Under the pieces are notes generated by a model. It worked only from the letters and a program-made list of their open reading frames with translations, ran no database searches and was not told where the DNA came from. The position numbers and the translations under genes are program-made. A stretch of 64,000 nt of DNA from Phycisphaerales bacterium (GTDB lineage Bacteria; Planctomycetota; Phycisphaerae; Phycisphaerales; SM1A02). This document shows, piece by piece, positions 8,577-18,338 of this stretch; position 1 is the stretch's first letter; each line of letters begins with the position of its first letter. Where the stretch lies: positions 250,501-314,500 of the forward strand of contig JAJDDB010000027.1 in assembly GCA_029260575.1 (NCBI GenBank), given 5' to 3'.

Positions 8577-10892
8577 GTGACGAATCTCTTCATGCCGCCG
8601 CAGAAATTGGTCGGCTACGCGCGAGTCGCTGTGGAACGTGCTGTCGATCGCTCCGGTGGCGGGCTGACCTACGGCATTCCCGAGCAGCTTGCTGACCTCA
8701 CCGCCGGCGAGCGCGTCATAGTTCCGCTGGGCCGGGGCGACAAACCGGTTGCCGGGTACATCGTTCAGTGTCTCGATCAACCGGGCGCTGACATTCCAAT
8801 AGGCGCCATCAAACCGATCATCCGTCGGGACTCCAAAGCAGTGGCGTTTCCGCCGGCGCTGCTGGAACTCGCGCAATGGATCAGCAGCTATTACTGCGCG
8901 CCGCTGGGCGTGACAATTGCTTCAATGATGCCGGCAGCGGTTAAGCACAACATCGGCACAGTCACCCGCACCATGATCGACCTCGCAGAACCAATCGCCC
9001 TGGGTGAAAAACTCCCCGCCAAGCAACGAGCGTTGCTCGAAGCGCTTGCTGGGCTACCCGCAGATCAGCGGCCGATCGAAATGCACGACCTTCTACACAT
9101 GGCTGGAGTAAAAACCGCAGGCCCGGTCAACAAGTTGCGCGAACGCGGTCTGATCACTGCGACTACCCGCAGCGCTGTCGAAGCCCGCTGGGCGGAACAT
9201 GCAGTCGATGCGCGCGTGCCCGATGCACTGACGCCGATGCAGCAGAGAATTGTCACCGACATCACCCGCGCGTTTTCCGCAGGCTTTTCAGCGCATCTTC
9301 TGTACGGCGTCACCGGCTCGGGAAAAACCGAAATCTACATCCGCCTCATTCAACAGGTGGTTGACGCGGGCAAGACGGCAATGCTGCTCGTGCCGGAGAT
9401 TTCACTCACCCCGCAGACAGGCGGAAGACTCATCGGCCGCTTTCCCAATCACCGCGTGGCAATCCTGCACTCCGGGCTCACAGCAGCCCAGCGCCATCAG
9501 CACTGGGCAATGGTCGAATCAGGCGATGCGGACATCGTGCTTGGCGCGCGCTCGGCTGTTTTTGCTCCCGTTCCAGATGATGCGCTCGGCCTGGTCATCG
9601 TCGATGAAGAACATGACCATTCCTATAAACAGGACCAGGCTCCGCGTTACCACGGCCGTGATGTCGCCATCCGCAGAGCACACACGGCCGGCTGCCCAAT
9701 CGTGCTCGGCAGCGCAACCCCATCACTGGAAAGCTGGCACAACGCAGCAGCCCGAAATGACTGGTCGCTCCACCGTATACCCGAGCGCATCCCGGGCATG
9801 AAACTGCCACGCGTGCGCGTGCTCGACTTTCTCGAACAGCGCAAGGCCCGCAAAGACCGCGGTGTCCATCTCATTGGCCCGGTGCTCGAACGCGCGCTCG
9901 GCGAAACTATAAACGCCGGCGGGCAGGCGCTGCTGCTGCTCAATCGCCGCGGCTATGCCAATTACATCGCATGCCCCGATCAGAATTGTGGCTGGGCGTT
10001 AACGTGTGACCATTGCGATGTCACGATGGTCTACCACCGCCACAAGACACTTCCCACCGGTGGGTTCGTGCAGTGCCATCACTGCGAAGCGCAGACAAAA
10101 CTGCCGGCGCACTGTCCGCAATGTCAAAAGCGCATCACAACGTTCGGCCTAGGCACGCAGCGCGTCGAAGAAGAACTGCACCGCAAGTTTCCGCAGCTCG
10201 TCACCGGCGAAACAATGCTCCGCCTCGACAGCGACACCATGCGCGGCAGTCATGCACTGCACGAAGCACTAACACACTTCGGCACGGGCGAAATCAAAGT
10301 CCTGCTCGGTACGCAGATGATTGCAAAGGGTCTGGACTATCCGAACGTTCGGCTCGTCGGCATAATCAACGCCGATACCTCGATCAACCTGCCGGACTTC
10401 CGCGCCACCGAGCGCACCTTCCAACTGGTCAGCCAGGTTTCAGGTAGATGCGGCCGCAGCGAACAGCCCGGACTCGTTATCGTGCAGACGTTTCAGCCGG
10501 ACATTCCGGCCATTCGACTTGCTGCTGAGCACAATTTTGAAGCGTTCGCAGCCCTCGAACTTCAGCAGCGTCATGCGTGCGGATTGCCGCCGTTTGCGCG
10601 CATGGCCCGGCTGGTGGTGCGCGATCGTGACCACACCAAAGCCATGACCAGGGCCAAAGATCTGACGCGCGTCATGATTGAACTGGTGGCACAGATCGAT
10701 CAGAATATTCGCGTGCGCGGACCGGCTCCGTGTCCGATCGCCCGCATCGCTGACAAACACCGCGTGCAGATTGAGATTATGGCCCCGAATGCTGTCACAC
10801 TGCAGAAGCTCATTGCCGCAGGCCGCAGTCAGGGTTACCTGCATTCCACAGCTGATCTCGTGATTGATGTCGATCCGCTCGCGCTGCTGTAA
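8577..10892 (+). CDS. priA: Primosomal protein N', replication restart helicase
   Basis: PriA reloads the replisome at stalled forks. The order is an N-terminal 3'-DNA-binding domain (VERAVDRSGGGLTYGIPE), then a helicase core with Walker A GVTGSGKTEIYI and the DEEH box DEEHDHSYKQD. A zinc-binding insertion follows, with paired Cys in CPDQNCGW, CDHC, CHHC and CPQC, and then the C-terminal helicase lobe with GTQMIAKGLDYPNV. The GTG at 8577 gives MTNLFMPPQK; an ATG at 8592 and a TTG at 8544 are alternatives and no ribosome-binding site decides. The length of about 771 residues fits the family. It is probably cotranscribed with the lipoprotein gene 15 bases downstream. Confidence 0.95.
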   Translation: MTNLFMPPQKLVGYARVAVERAVDRSGGGLTYGIPEQLADLTAGERVIVPLGRGDKPVAGYIVQCLDQPGADIPIGAIKPIIRRDSKAVAFPPALLELAQWISSYYCAPLGVTIASMMPAAVKHNIGTVTRTMIDLAEPIALGEKLPAKQRALLEALAGLPADQRPIEMHDLLHMAGVKTAGPVNKLRERGLITATTRSAVEARWAEHAVDARVPDALTPMQQRIVTDITRAFSAGFSAHLLYGVTGSGKTEIYIRLIQQVVDAGKTAMLLVPEISLTPQTGGRLIGRFPNHRVAILHSGLTAAQRHQHWAMVESGDADIVLGARSAVFAPVPDDALGLVIVDEEHDHSYKQDQAPRYHGRDVAIRRAHTAGCPIVLGSATPSLESWHNAAARNDWSLHRIPERIPGMKLPRVRVLDFLEQRKARKDRGVHLIGPVLERALGETINAGGQALLLLNRRGYANYIACPDQNCGWALTCDHCDVTMVYHRHKTLPTGGFVQCHHCEAQTKLPAHCPQCQKRITTFGLGTQRVEEELHRKFPQLVTGETMLRLDSDTMRGSHALHEALTHFGTGEIKVLLGTQMIAKGLDYPNVRLVGIINADTSINLPDFRATERTFQLVSQVSGRCGRSEQPGLVIVQTFQPDIPAIRLAAEHNFEAFAALELQQRHACGLPPFARMARLVVRDRDHTKAMTRAKDLTRVMIELVAQIDQNIRVRGPAPCPIARIADKHRVQIEIMAPNAVTLQKLIAAGRSQGYLHSTADLVIDVDPLALL

Positions 10893-10907
10893 CAGGACAA
10901 CACCGCC

Positions 10908-11369
10908 ATGCGCACTGCCATTGCTCTACTTCTACTTTACTCGTTGACACTCACCGGATGCGCATCGCCGGAAGAGATCCGAATCACCAACGACACAAGC
11001 TATTCTATGTATGTGCATCTCGCCCTGCCGTATCCTGCATATGAAATGCTGAACAACCACAAACGCTATAGCGTGCGTATCGAGCCCGGCGATTCGTGGA
11101 ATACCGAAGATGCAACGTCAGACGATCGCGCCGATCTTGACTTGCTGCATCCCAATGACGCCGCGCTGCTTCGGTTGTACCAATATGGCAATGCCGGTTG
11201 GTCGTCGTATGCCCTGCAGCCGGCGGAGGACTTGTTCGAGGTTGACCCGGTGCGGCTGCGAATCAACACTGATGCGAACGGCGAATTCACAATCGCCGCA
11301 GAGGACGCCCGCGGCGCACCAGTGCCGGTGACACCGATCGATGATTCGGTGTGGTTCGCCCGGCCGTAG
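10908..11369 (+). CDS. Small lipoprotein of unknown function, 153 aa
   Basis: A short signal sequence (MRTAIALLLLYS) ends in a lipobox, LTLTGC, with Cys at about residue 18. The mature protein should therefore be attached to a membrane by lipidation. The rest is a compact domain with several Tyr and acidic residues (ITNDTSYSMYVHLALPYPAY) that I do not recognise. It follows priA by 15 bases on the same strand, and there is no functional hint from the context. The next gene, sucA, starts about 205 bases later. Confidence 0.75.
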   Translation: MRTAIALLLLYSLTLTGCASPEEIRITNDTSYSMYVHLALPYPAYEMLNNHKRYSVRIEPGDSWNTEDATSDDRADLDLLHPNDAALLRLYQYGNAGWSSYALQPAEDLFEVDPVRLRINTDANGEFTIAAEDARGAPVPVTPIDDSVWFARP

Positions 11370-11574
11370 CCGCAGCGGCATCTGCCTGAACCCCAAGCGA
11401 GGATGTTCATCAATACCCCCTCGTTGCAAGCCGATATGTGACCCGAAGTGGGCTAGAATACGCCCACGTTGTCGCACCGGCTTGTGTATGCCGCACGTTT
11501 CTGGATGGAACCCCTTATCTGGCATGTGGTTAGCTGCAGGTCGCCAAGCCTGTGATGCCACACGAGGAAAAGTA

Positions 11575-14355
11575 ATGGCACTCGATCAGACCCCCTTGTC
11601 CGTGAACGCCTGGGAGGGCGAGTATCTGGACAACCTTTATGGGCAGTGGACAGCCGATCCGAACTCGGTCGAACCGCACTGGCATCAGTTCTTCCAGGGT
11701 TTCTCGATGGGTATGCAGCTTGCGGCGTCCGGCGAATCCGCTGATCTCACACAGGCCAGCGATCATATCGCCCACACCAAGCAGGCCCGCGTTGATTCGC
11801 TGATCTATCACTACCGCGATCTCGGCCATTTCGCTGCTGATCTCGATCCGCTGGGCACTTCGCGCCCGCTTCCTGCTTCGCTTGAACTCAGTTCCTTTGA
11901 TCTCGCCGAGGCCGATCTGGATGAGCGCTTCGACGCCGGCCATTTTCCGCTACCTAATCCATCACCGCTGCGCGACATCATCGCTGCACTGCAGGACACG
12001 TACTGCAGGCACGTCGGCGTTGAATACATGCACATGCAGGATCGCGAACAGCGCCGCTGGCTGCAGAATCGTCTCGAACCCAAGCGTTGCCAACCCGGCT
12101 TCGACAAAGATCGCAAACTTCGGATTCTCCGCGAACTCGCACAGGCAGACGGACTCGAACAATTTCTCAACACGCGCTACCGCGCCAAAAAGCGATTCAG
12201 CCTCGAAGGCGCTGATTCACTCAACTGCATGCTCAATGAATTCGTTGAAGCCTCACCCGAGCATGGCATTCGCGAACTCTCAATTGGCATGGCACATCGT
12301 GGACGCATAAACGTCCTCGTCAACGTCATGCAGAAAACCTATCGTCAACTGTTCACGGAATTTGAAGAAGCGTGGATCGAAGACTTCGTCGAAGGCGGTG
12401 GCGATGTGAAATACCACCGCGGCTATTCAAGCGATCACGTCACAGCATCCGGCGAATCGGTTCGGCTGACTCTGTCGCCTAACCCCTCGCATCTGGAGTA
12501 CGTCAACCCCGTCGTGCTCGGCAGAGCCCGCGCCAAACAGCGCCTCCGCCGCGACACCGAACGCAAGCAATGCGTGCCGGTGCTTATACATGGCGATGCG
12601 GCGTTCCCCGCGCAAGGTATCACCGCAGAGATGTTCAACATGAGCCATCTCGATGGCTACACCGTCGGTGGCTCGGTACACATTGTCGTCAACAACCAGG
12701 TTGGTTTCACCACAAATCCGAGTGATGCGCACAGCGGAAACTACTGCACCGACATAGCGAAAATGGTGTCGGCACCGATTTTCCACGTCAACGGCGACGA
12801 TCCGGAAGCATGCACGTTCGTCGCGTTGCTCGCGATGGAGTATCGCCAGACATTCCAAAGCGATGTCGTTATTGACATGTGGTGCTATCGCAGGTTTGGG
12901 CACAATGAAAGCGATGAGCCGTCATTCACGCAACCATTGATGTACAAGCGCATCAAACAACACCAACCAGTCGTTGAGAAATACGTGCAGCAGCTGGTCG
13001 ATGAAAAGCACATCACCGCGGATCAGTACACGCAGATGGCCAGCGACATTAAGCAGCAACTCGACGATGCGCAGAGTCAGACCAAAGAAGCGCCCGTCGG
13101 CAGCACCGTCCAGGCGTTTCAATCTACTTGGGCAGGCGTTGTTGAAGAATACAGCGATGATCCCGTCGAGACCGGCGTGGCTATAGAGCAACTGCGCAAA
13201 GTTGCTGCGGCGCTGGGCAGCGTCCCGCGCGATTTCAACGTGCATAAGAAGCTCAAGAAACTGCTCGAATATCGCGGCAGCGCAGTAACAAAACAACAGC
13301 CGCTGGATTGGGGCATGGGCGAGATGCTTGCCTATGGAACGCTGCTCCAGGAAGGTTACGCAGTGCGCCTCACCGGCCAGGATGTCGAGCGCGGCACATT
13401 CAGCCACCGTCATGCTGTGCTGTTTGATCAGGAAACCGCAGAGCCATACGACTCGCTGAACCATATCGGTGATGGCCAGGCCAAGTTCTGCATCCACAAC
13501 AGCCCGCTCACCGAAAGTGCCTGCGTTGGTTTCGAATACGGCTATTCGCTCGGCGATCCGAACATGCTCGTCATCTGGGAAGCCCAGTTCGGCGATTTCG
13601 CAAACGGCGCGCAGGTCTTCTACGACCAGTTCCTTTCATCAGCGGAAACGAAGTGGCAGCGCCACACCGGTATGACATTGTTCCTGCCGCACGGTTATGA
13701 GGGGGCAGGACCGGAGCATTCCTCTGCACGGCTGGAGCGCTTCCTGACACTCTGCGCTCGCAACAACATGCAGGTGGTCTATCCGACGACACCCGCGCAA
13801 CACTTTCATCTGATCCGCAGACAGATGAAGCGCAACTTCCGCAAGCCGTTGATCGTTATGACGCCAAAAAGTTTGCTGCGTCTTGCCGCTGCAACCAGCC
13901 CGGTGGACCAGCTTGTCTCTGATCGATTCCATCACATACTCAATGACCCGAAGGCTCCGGAACCGAAAGATGTCAACCGGCTGCTGCTGTGCTCGGGCAA
14001 GGTGTATTACGATCTCGCCGCGCATCGCGAAAAGGTGAAGTGCGATGATGTTGCCATCGTGCGCGTCGAACAGTTGTACCCGCTGCGCATGCAGAGCCTG
14101 AAGCCGATCATTGAGCAATACGCCAACGCCAAGGTTTTCTGGGTTCAGGAAGAACCGAAGAACATGGGCGCCTGGCGGTACATGGAAGATAAACTGCGCG
14201 AGCAACTTGATCTGGAAGTCGAATACATCGGCCGTGATGAAAACTCCAGCCCCGCGGTTGCGTCGTCAAAGATGCACCAGCAGGAACAGCACAGGATACT
14301 GGTCAACGCCATCGGCCTCGAAGAATCCAAGGAAGAAACCGAACGCGCTGCATAG
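11575..14355 (+). CDS. sucA: 2-oxoglutarate dehydrogenase E1 component (thiamine-dependent)
   Basis: E1 decarboxylates 2-oxoglutarate and passes the succinyl group to the lipoyl domain of SucB in the TCA cycle. The start at 11575 ([19 protein letters not shown]) has GAGGAAA eight bases upstream. Visible are the N-terminal E2-binding segment, [14 protein letters not shown] and [18 protein letters not shown]. The cofactor region has [16 protein letters not shown] and [16 protein letters not shown]. The C-terminal part has [27 protein letters not shown]-like sequence. At 926 residues it is normal for OdhA/SucA. An open frame extends upstream to 11341 but has no homology. sucB follows after 62 bases. 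Confidence 0.95.
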   Translation: [926 protein letters not shown]

Positions 14356-14417
14356 AGTCTGCGAACCCACGATGTGCAGTACCGTCACTCGCTACGTGAC
14401 CAAAGGATCGTTATCGA

Positions 14418-15692
14418 ATGCCTGTTGAAATCACAATTCCAAGCCCCGGCGAATCGATCACCGAAGTTGTGCTCGGCCCCTGGCAGAAATCCGATGGTGA
14501 CTGGGTCGACAAAGACGAAACCATCGTCGAGATCGAATCCGACAAGGCCACACTTGACTTGCCTGCGCCCGAATCCGGCGTGCTGCACATCAGCGCAAGC
14601 GAAGGTGATGAACTTTCCGTCGGTGCCTCCATTGGCAGTATTGACCCCAGCGCGGACAAACCGGCTGGTGGCTCAGAGAACGGGCAAACCGCAGCCCCGC
14701 AGCAGGCTGCAGTTGCTGAAGCGAAACCGCAAAGTACTTCTTCACCCGGCGAAAAGCAGCGCGAGTCTGCCGTCGCAACGGAAAACGCAGAGGCGCGTGT
14801 GACATCTGTCGCCCGCAAGATCGCAGATGATCGCGGCATCGATCTGGCAAATGTCCGCGGAACCGGCCCGTCCGGCCGGATTACCAAGAATGATGTGCTA
14901 AATACGTCCGTTCAAGCTCAATCATCGGGCGCAATTGCGCACAGCGAAGTATCACAGCAGCCGATCGTCGCTTCGACAGGCAATCGAGGCATTCGACGCG
15001 AGCGCATGAGCACATTGCGCAAGCGCATTGCAGCACGCCTCGTCGAAGCTCAGCACAACGCTGCGATGCTCACAACCTTCAATGAAGCCGACATGACTGC
15101 TGTCATGTCACTGCGCAAGCAGCACAAGGACGAATTCACTGAACGCCACGGCGTCAACCTCGGCTTCATGAGTTTCTTTGTCAAAGCAGCAGTCAGCGCG
15201 TTGCAGCAATACCCGCGCGTCAACGCCTACATCGACGGCGGCGAGATCGAATTCCACGATTACTGCGATGTCTCCGTAGCGGTCGGCACAGACAAGGGGC
15301 TTGTCGTTCCCGTCATCCGCGATGCGCAGAATCTTTCCTTTGCAGGCGTCGAGTCGACAATCAAAGATTTTGCCGTCCGCGCCCGCGATGGAAAACTGTC
15401 AATCGATGAAATGACCGGCGGCACGTTCACCATCAGTAACGGCGGAGTGTACGGCTCGCTCAATTCCACGCCGATTCTCAACCCGCCGCAGTCCGGCATC
15501 CTCGGCATGCACAAGATCATGAAGCGCGCGGTGGAAGACCCGGACAACCCTGGCCAGATCGCGCTGCGGCCGATGATGTACCTCGCACTGAGTTACGATC
15601 ACCGCATCGTCGATGGCGCCGAAGCAGTCGGCTTCCTCGCACACATCAAGAACGCGATCGAACACCCCGAGCGGTTGCTGCTGGGGATGTAA
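14418..15692 (+). CDS. sucB: Dihydrolipoamide succinyltransferase, E2 of the 2-oxoglutarate dehydrogenase complex
   Basis: E2 carries the lipoyl arm and transfers succinyl to CoA. The order is a lipoyl domain (residues 1-75, lipoyl Lys in [12 protein letters not shown]), then an Ala/Gln/Glu-rich linker. A peripheral subunit-binding domain follows (about 122-158, [18 protein letters not shown]), then another linker, and the catalytic domain with the active-site His-Asp in [16 protein letters not shown]. The length of 424 residues is typical. It follows sucA on the same strand and a terminator follows it, so sucAB form the transcription unit. No lpd (E3) gene is present here; the flavoprotein at 40.4 kb lacks the redox disulfide. 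Confidence 0.95.
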   Translation: MPVEITIPSPGESITEVVLGPWQKSDGDWVDKDETIVEIESDKATLDLPAPESGVLHISASEGDELSVGASIGSIDPSADKPAGGSENGQTAAPQQAAVAEAKPQSTSSPGEKQRESAVATENAEARVTSVARKIADDRGIDLANVRGTGPSGRITKNDVLNTSVQAQSSGAIAHSEVSQQPIVASTGNRGIRRERMSTLRKRIAARLVEAQHNAAMLTTFNEADMTAVMSLRKQHKDEFTERHGVNLGFMSFFVKAAVSALQQYPRVNAYIDGGEIEFHDYCDVSVAVGTDKGLVVPVIRDAQNLSFAGVESTIKDFAVRARDGKLSIDEMTGGTFTISNGGVYGSLNSTPILNPPQSGILGMHKIMKRAVEDPDNPGQIALRPMMYLALSYDHRIVDGAEAVGFLAHIKNAIEHPERLLLGM

Positions 15693-15722
15693 GAGCCTCA
15701 GAACGTGAACACGAACACACTA

Positions 15723-15755
15723 AAGCCCATGAAATGCTTTCCATGGGCTTCTTTC
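15723..15755 (+). terminator. Probable terminator after sucB
   Basis: AAGCCCATG (15723-15731) pairs with CATGGGCTT (15742-15750) across a 10-nt loop and is followed by CTTTC. The poly-T tract is weak. It sits 30 bases after sucB and touches the 3' end of the convergent gene. Confidence 0.65.
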
Positions 15756-16155
15756 ATGTGCTGTCGGATGTACTTGCCGATTGCGCCGCCTGCCATCCGC
15801 ACTCCGGACAACGCGATACATCACCATATAACGCGTATCCACACTTCGGGCACAGTGGCACATCTGCGCTGCGCAATCTTCTGTCATGCCCAATAAGCAA
15901 TCGCCGCGCAATCATGTACGACAGCACGGCAACTAACGATGCAAAAGCATAATGTACAACATGTATGCAATAATGCATTGATTCTGAGATCGGTCCATTG
16001 AGCGTTGCATGGAGAATGTCCCGAATCAAACCTCGCAGCAGGAACGTAACGTGCATATCTGCAAGGTTGTAGGCGGTGCCCGCCATAACCCCAATCAAAA
16101 CAGCGATGGTTTTCTTACGCATTTGATAATAGCTCCGTTCGGTCATTTGGCACAT
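15754..16155 (-). CDS. Small membrane protein with C-terminal zinc ribbon
   Basis: Two hydrophobic segments (about residues 17-35 and 66-86) are followed by a C-terminal Cys4 ribbon, CPKCGYALYGDVSRCPECGW. The pattern CPxCGYxLxG...CPECG recurs in the proteins at 24981-25310 and 57388-57810, so it is a local family. The function is unknown. Several starts are possible: Met1 at 16155, Met4 at 16146 and Met12 at 16122; the last has GGAG ten bases upstream. It is convergent with sucB. I do not recognise a named family beyond the zinc-ribbon fold. Confidence 0.65.
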   Translation of the reverse strand: MCQMTERSYYQMRKKTIAVLIGVMAGTAYNLADMHVTFLLRGLIRDILHATLNGPISESMHYCIHVVHYAFASLVAVLSYMIARRLLIGHDRRLRSADVPLCPKCGYALYGDVSRCPECGWQAAQSASTSDST

Positions 16156-16182
16156 TCAGTCGGTTGAACCGAACTTGTACGT

Positions 16183-17226
16183 TCACCACGCTGCGGGATC
16201 CCACAAGTAGTAAAACCCCGTGCTGCCGAGCGTCGGATGCGCACCAAGATTCACCTGCAGAAGATTGATCTCGGCGCTGCTGCTGGTCGCACCAACCGGC
16301 GACGTCGCATAGGCGCTGCCCACATATTCCAGCGGCCGATGATATTTCATTAGTCGCGCGCTCTTTACGCCGGCCCGCGCCTTCGCCGCAGCAAACGCGT
16401 CATGCAGATCGCCTGTGGAATCGACAAGCCCGACTTCCACTGCCCGCTGCCCGGTCACGACTCTGCCGTCTGTCACCCAACCAATATCACTTTCGCTGAT
16501 GCCCGGCCGGGCCGTTGTCACAATCCCGCGAAAGTTGCCATAGAACTCATTGACCAACCCCTGCAGCAATTCGCGATGTTCCGCAGGCATCGGCTCCAAC
16601 GGTGAACCGACAGCTTTGTTCGGCCCGCTCGTGATCGAATCCGCGGTGATGCCAATGCGCCGCATTCCTTCGGAAAAGTTGATCGTTTGAATGATCACAC
16701 CGATCGACCCCGTGATCGTCGTCGGGTGCGCAATGACTTCATCGCCGGCACACGCCAGGTAATACCCGCCCGACGCAGCGATATCACCCATCAAGACCAC
16801 GACCGGTTTGCCTGTGCGCGCTTTGAAGTAGTTCACCTCGCGGTACATCACATCGCTTGCCGTCACCGTCCCGCCGGGTGAGTTGATGCGCAGTACAACT
16901 GCCTTGACGTTCGAATCATCACCGGCCTTCTGCAATGACTCGACAAACGCCGCCACCGGATTCTCGCCATCGGCAAGCAGGCCCGGGCGTCGGCCGTCCA
17001 TAATCAGTCCGCGCACATCGATAAGCGCAATCTTCGCGCCTCCCCAACTGCTCACACCGTCATCTGCGAGGACTTCTGTCTCGGCCAGGCTGTCTTCCGC
17101 CGGTACCGCATCAATAACAAACCGCACGCCGCTGCACCCGGAAAGTGCAGCGCACATCATGCACAGCACCAGCACACCAGGCTTGAACGTACGCACCCAG
17201 AGTTCCATTCGCGTGTTTATCTTCAT
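16183..17226 (-). CDS. sppA: Signal peptide peptidase SppA, S49 family, predicted lipoprotein
   Basis: Membrane-bound S49 serine protease that degrades released signal peptides. The N-terminus is a lipoprotein signal with lipobox ALSGC (Cys at about residue 31). The crotonase-like core has the Ser in GDIAASGGYYLACAGDEV and TGSIGVI after it. The likely catalytic Lys is in SGPNKAVGSP. At 347 residues it is the short, single-domain form. The gene is divergent from rsmH with only 55 bases between starts, so the two share a promoter region. Lipid anchoring in place of a transmembrane helix is somewhat unusual for SppA. Confidence 0.88.
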   Translation of the reverse strand: MKINTRMELWVRTFKPGVLVLCMMCAALSGCSGVRFVIDAVPAEDSLAETEVLADDGVSSWGGAKIALIDVRGLIMDGRRPGLLADGENPVAAFVESLQKAGDDSNVKAVVLRINSPGGTVTASDVMYREVNYFKARTGKPVVVLMGDIAASGGYYLACAGDEVIAHPTTITGSIGVIIQTINFSEGMRRIGITADSITSGPNKAVGSPLEPMPAEHRELLQGLVNEFYGNFRGIVTTARPGISESDIGWVTDGRVVTGQRAVEVGLVDSTGDLHDAFAAAKARAGVKSARLMKYHRPLEYVGSAYATSPVGATSSSAEINLLQVNLGAHPTLGSTGFYYLWDPAAW

Positions 17227-17281
17227 AGAGATAGTGTATCGGCTGTCCGCGCGCTGCCGCTGGTGTCAGCACAACTCCCAC

Positions 17282-18256
17282 ATGACCGATTCACCTACGC
17301 AATCCGAACAGACGCAGCCCGAGCACGGCCATGATCCGGTTCTCATGGACGAAATTCTCGATCTGCTCGCGCCGCAACCAGGCGAAACGGTTGTCGACTG
17401 CACGGTCGGCCGCGGCGGCCACACCGAAGCCCTCGCGCAGGCTGTGCGCGGCGAGAATGATGTGACCGCGCACGGCCTCGTCCTCGGGTTTGATCTTGAT
17501 CCGGCCAATCTCGACTACACCACGAAGCGCCTGACCGAAGCTCGCCTGAACTTTGTGCCGGTGCTGGGCAGTTTTCTGCAGGTTCAGCACCAGGTTCGAC
17601 ACCTCAACACTGCTGCGGATGTCGTGCTGGCGGATCTGGGCTTCAGTTCTTCACAGATGACCGACCCCCAGCGCGGGCTGAGTTTCATGACAGATGGCCC
17701 GCTGGATATGCGTCTTGACCCGACCGCCCCCCTGACAGCCGCCGACCTGATCGCGCAATCTTCGGAGCAGCAACTGGCTGATCTGATCTTCGAACTGGGC
17801 GAAGAGCCGCTGTCACGACGAATCGCACGAAAACTTGTACAGGCTCGTGCCGACAAGCCGATCCTCTCAACGTTACGGCTGGCGGAGCTGGTCCGAAAGG
17901 CGTACGGCAGCAGGGCTCGAACTTCGCGCATGCACCCGGCAACGCGCACGTTCATGGCACTGAGGATCGCCGTCAATGATGAACTTGGTGCGCTGCGGTC
18001 ATTTTTGGACATGGTGACACGGGGCGCTGAGCAGGTGGAAGGCGATTCATGGTTGGGTCGCCGTGCGCGAATCGGAATTATCAGTTTCCACAGTCTGGAG
18101 GATCGAATCGTCAAACACTCGTTTGCCGATCTTGAGAAGCGTGGCTTGGCCAAACGTCTGACGAAGAAACCGGTCACGCCGACGACAGAGGAAACTTATC
18201 GCAACCCGCGAGCGCGTTCCGCAAAATTGCGCATCATTCGGATCGGTTCCGACTGA
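17282..18256 (+). CDS. rsmH: 16S rRNA (cytosine1402-N4)-methyltransferase
   Basis: RsmH (MraW) methylates C1402 in the decoding centre. The N-terminal HDPVLMDEILDLL leads into the SAM site VDCTVGRGGHTEALA. Then come LADLGFSSSQMTDPQRG and DMRLDP, and the C-terminal SFHSLEDRIVKHSF. The start at 17282 (MTDSPTQSEQ) gives 324 residues, the normal length; a longer open frame to 16883 overlaps sppA antisense and has no homology. It is the first gene of a division cluster with the LysM, FtsL-like and FtsI genes. There is no mraZ in front, where many bacteria have it. Confidence 0.95.
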   Translation: MTDSPTQSEQTQPEHGHDPVLMDEILDLLAPQPGETVVDCTVGRGGHTEALAQAVRGENDVTAHGLVLGFDLDPANLDYTTKRLTEARLNFVPVLGSFLQVQHQVRHLNTAADVVLADLGFSSSQMTDPQRGLSFMTDGPLDMRLDPTAPLTAADLIAQSSEQQLADLIFELGEEPLSRRIARKLVQARADKPILSTLRLAELVRKAYGSRARTSRMHPATRTFMALRIAVNDELGALRSFLDMVTRGAEQVEGDSWLGRRARIGIISFHSLEDRIVKHSFADLEKRGLAKRLTKKPVTPTTEETYRNPRARSAKLRIIRIGSD

Positions 18257-18338
18257 AGCGCGACAGAATCAAGCCGTCACGGATTTCGACGGCGACTCAC
18301 TGCCCCCTTTTGTTCGATCAGCATGGACGCTGACTTTC

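Noticed and set aside
11341-11574. N-terminal extension of SucA
   Set aside because: The frame is open but Cys/Arg-rich and unlike SucA; the ATG at 11575 has a good ribosome-binding site.
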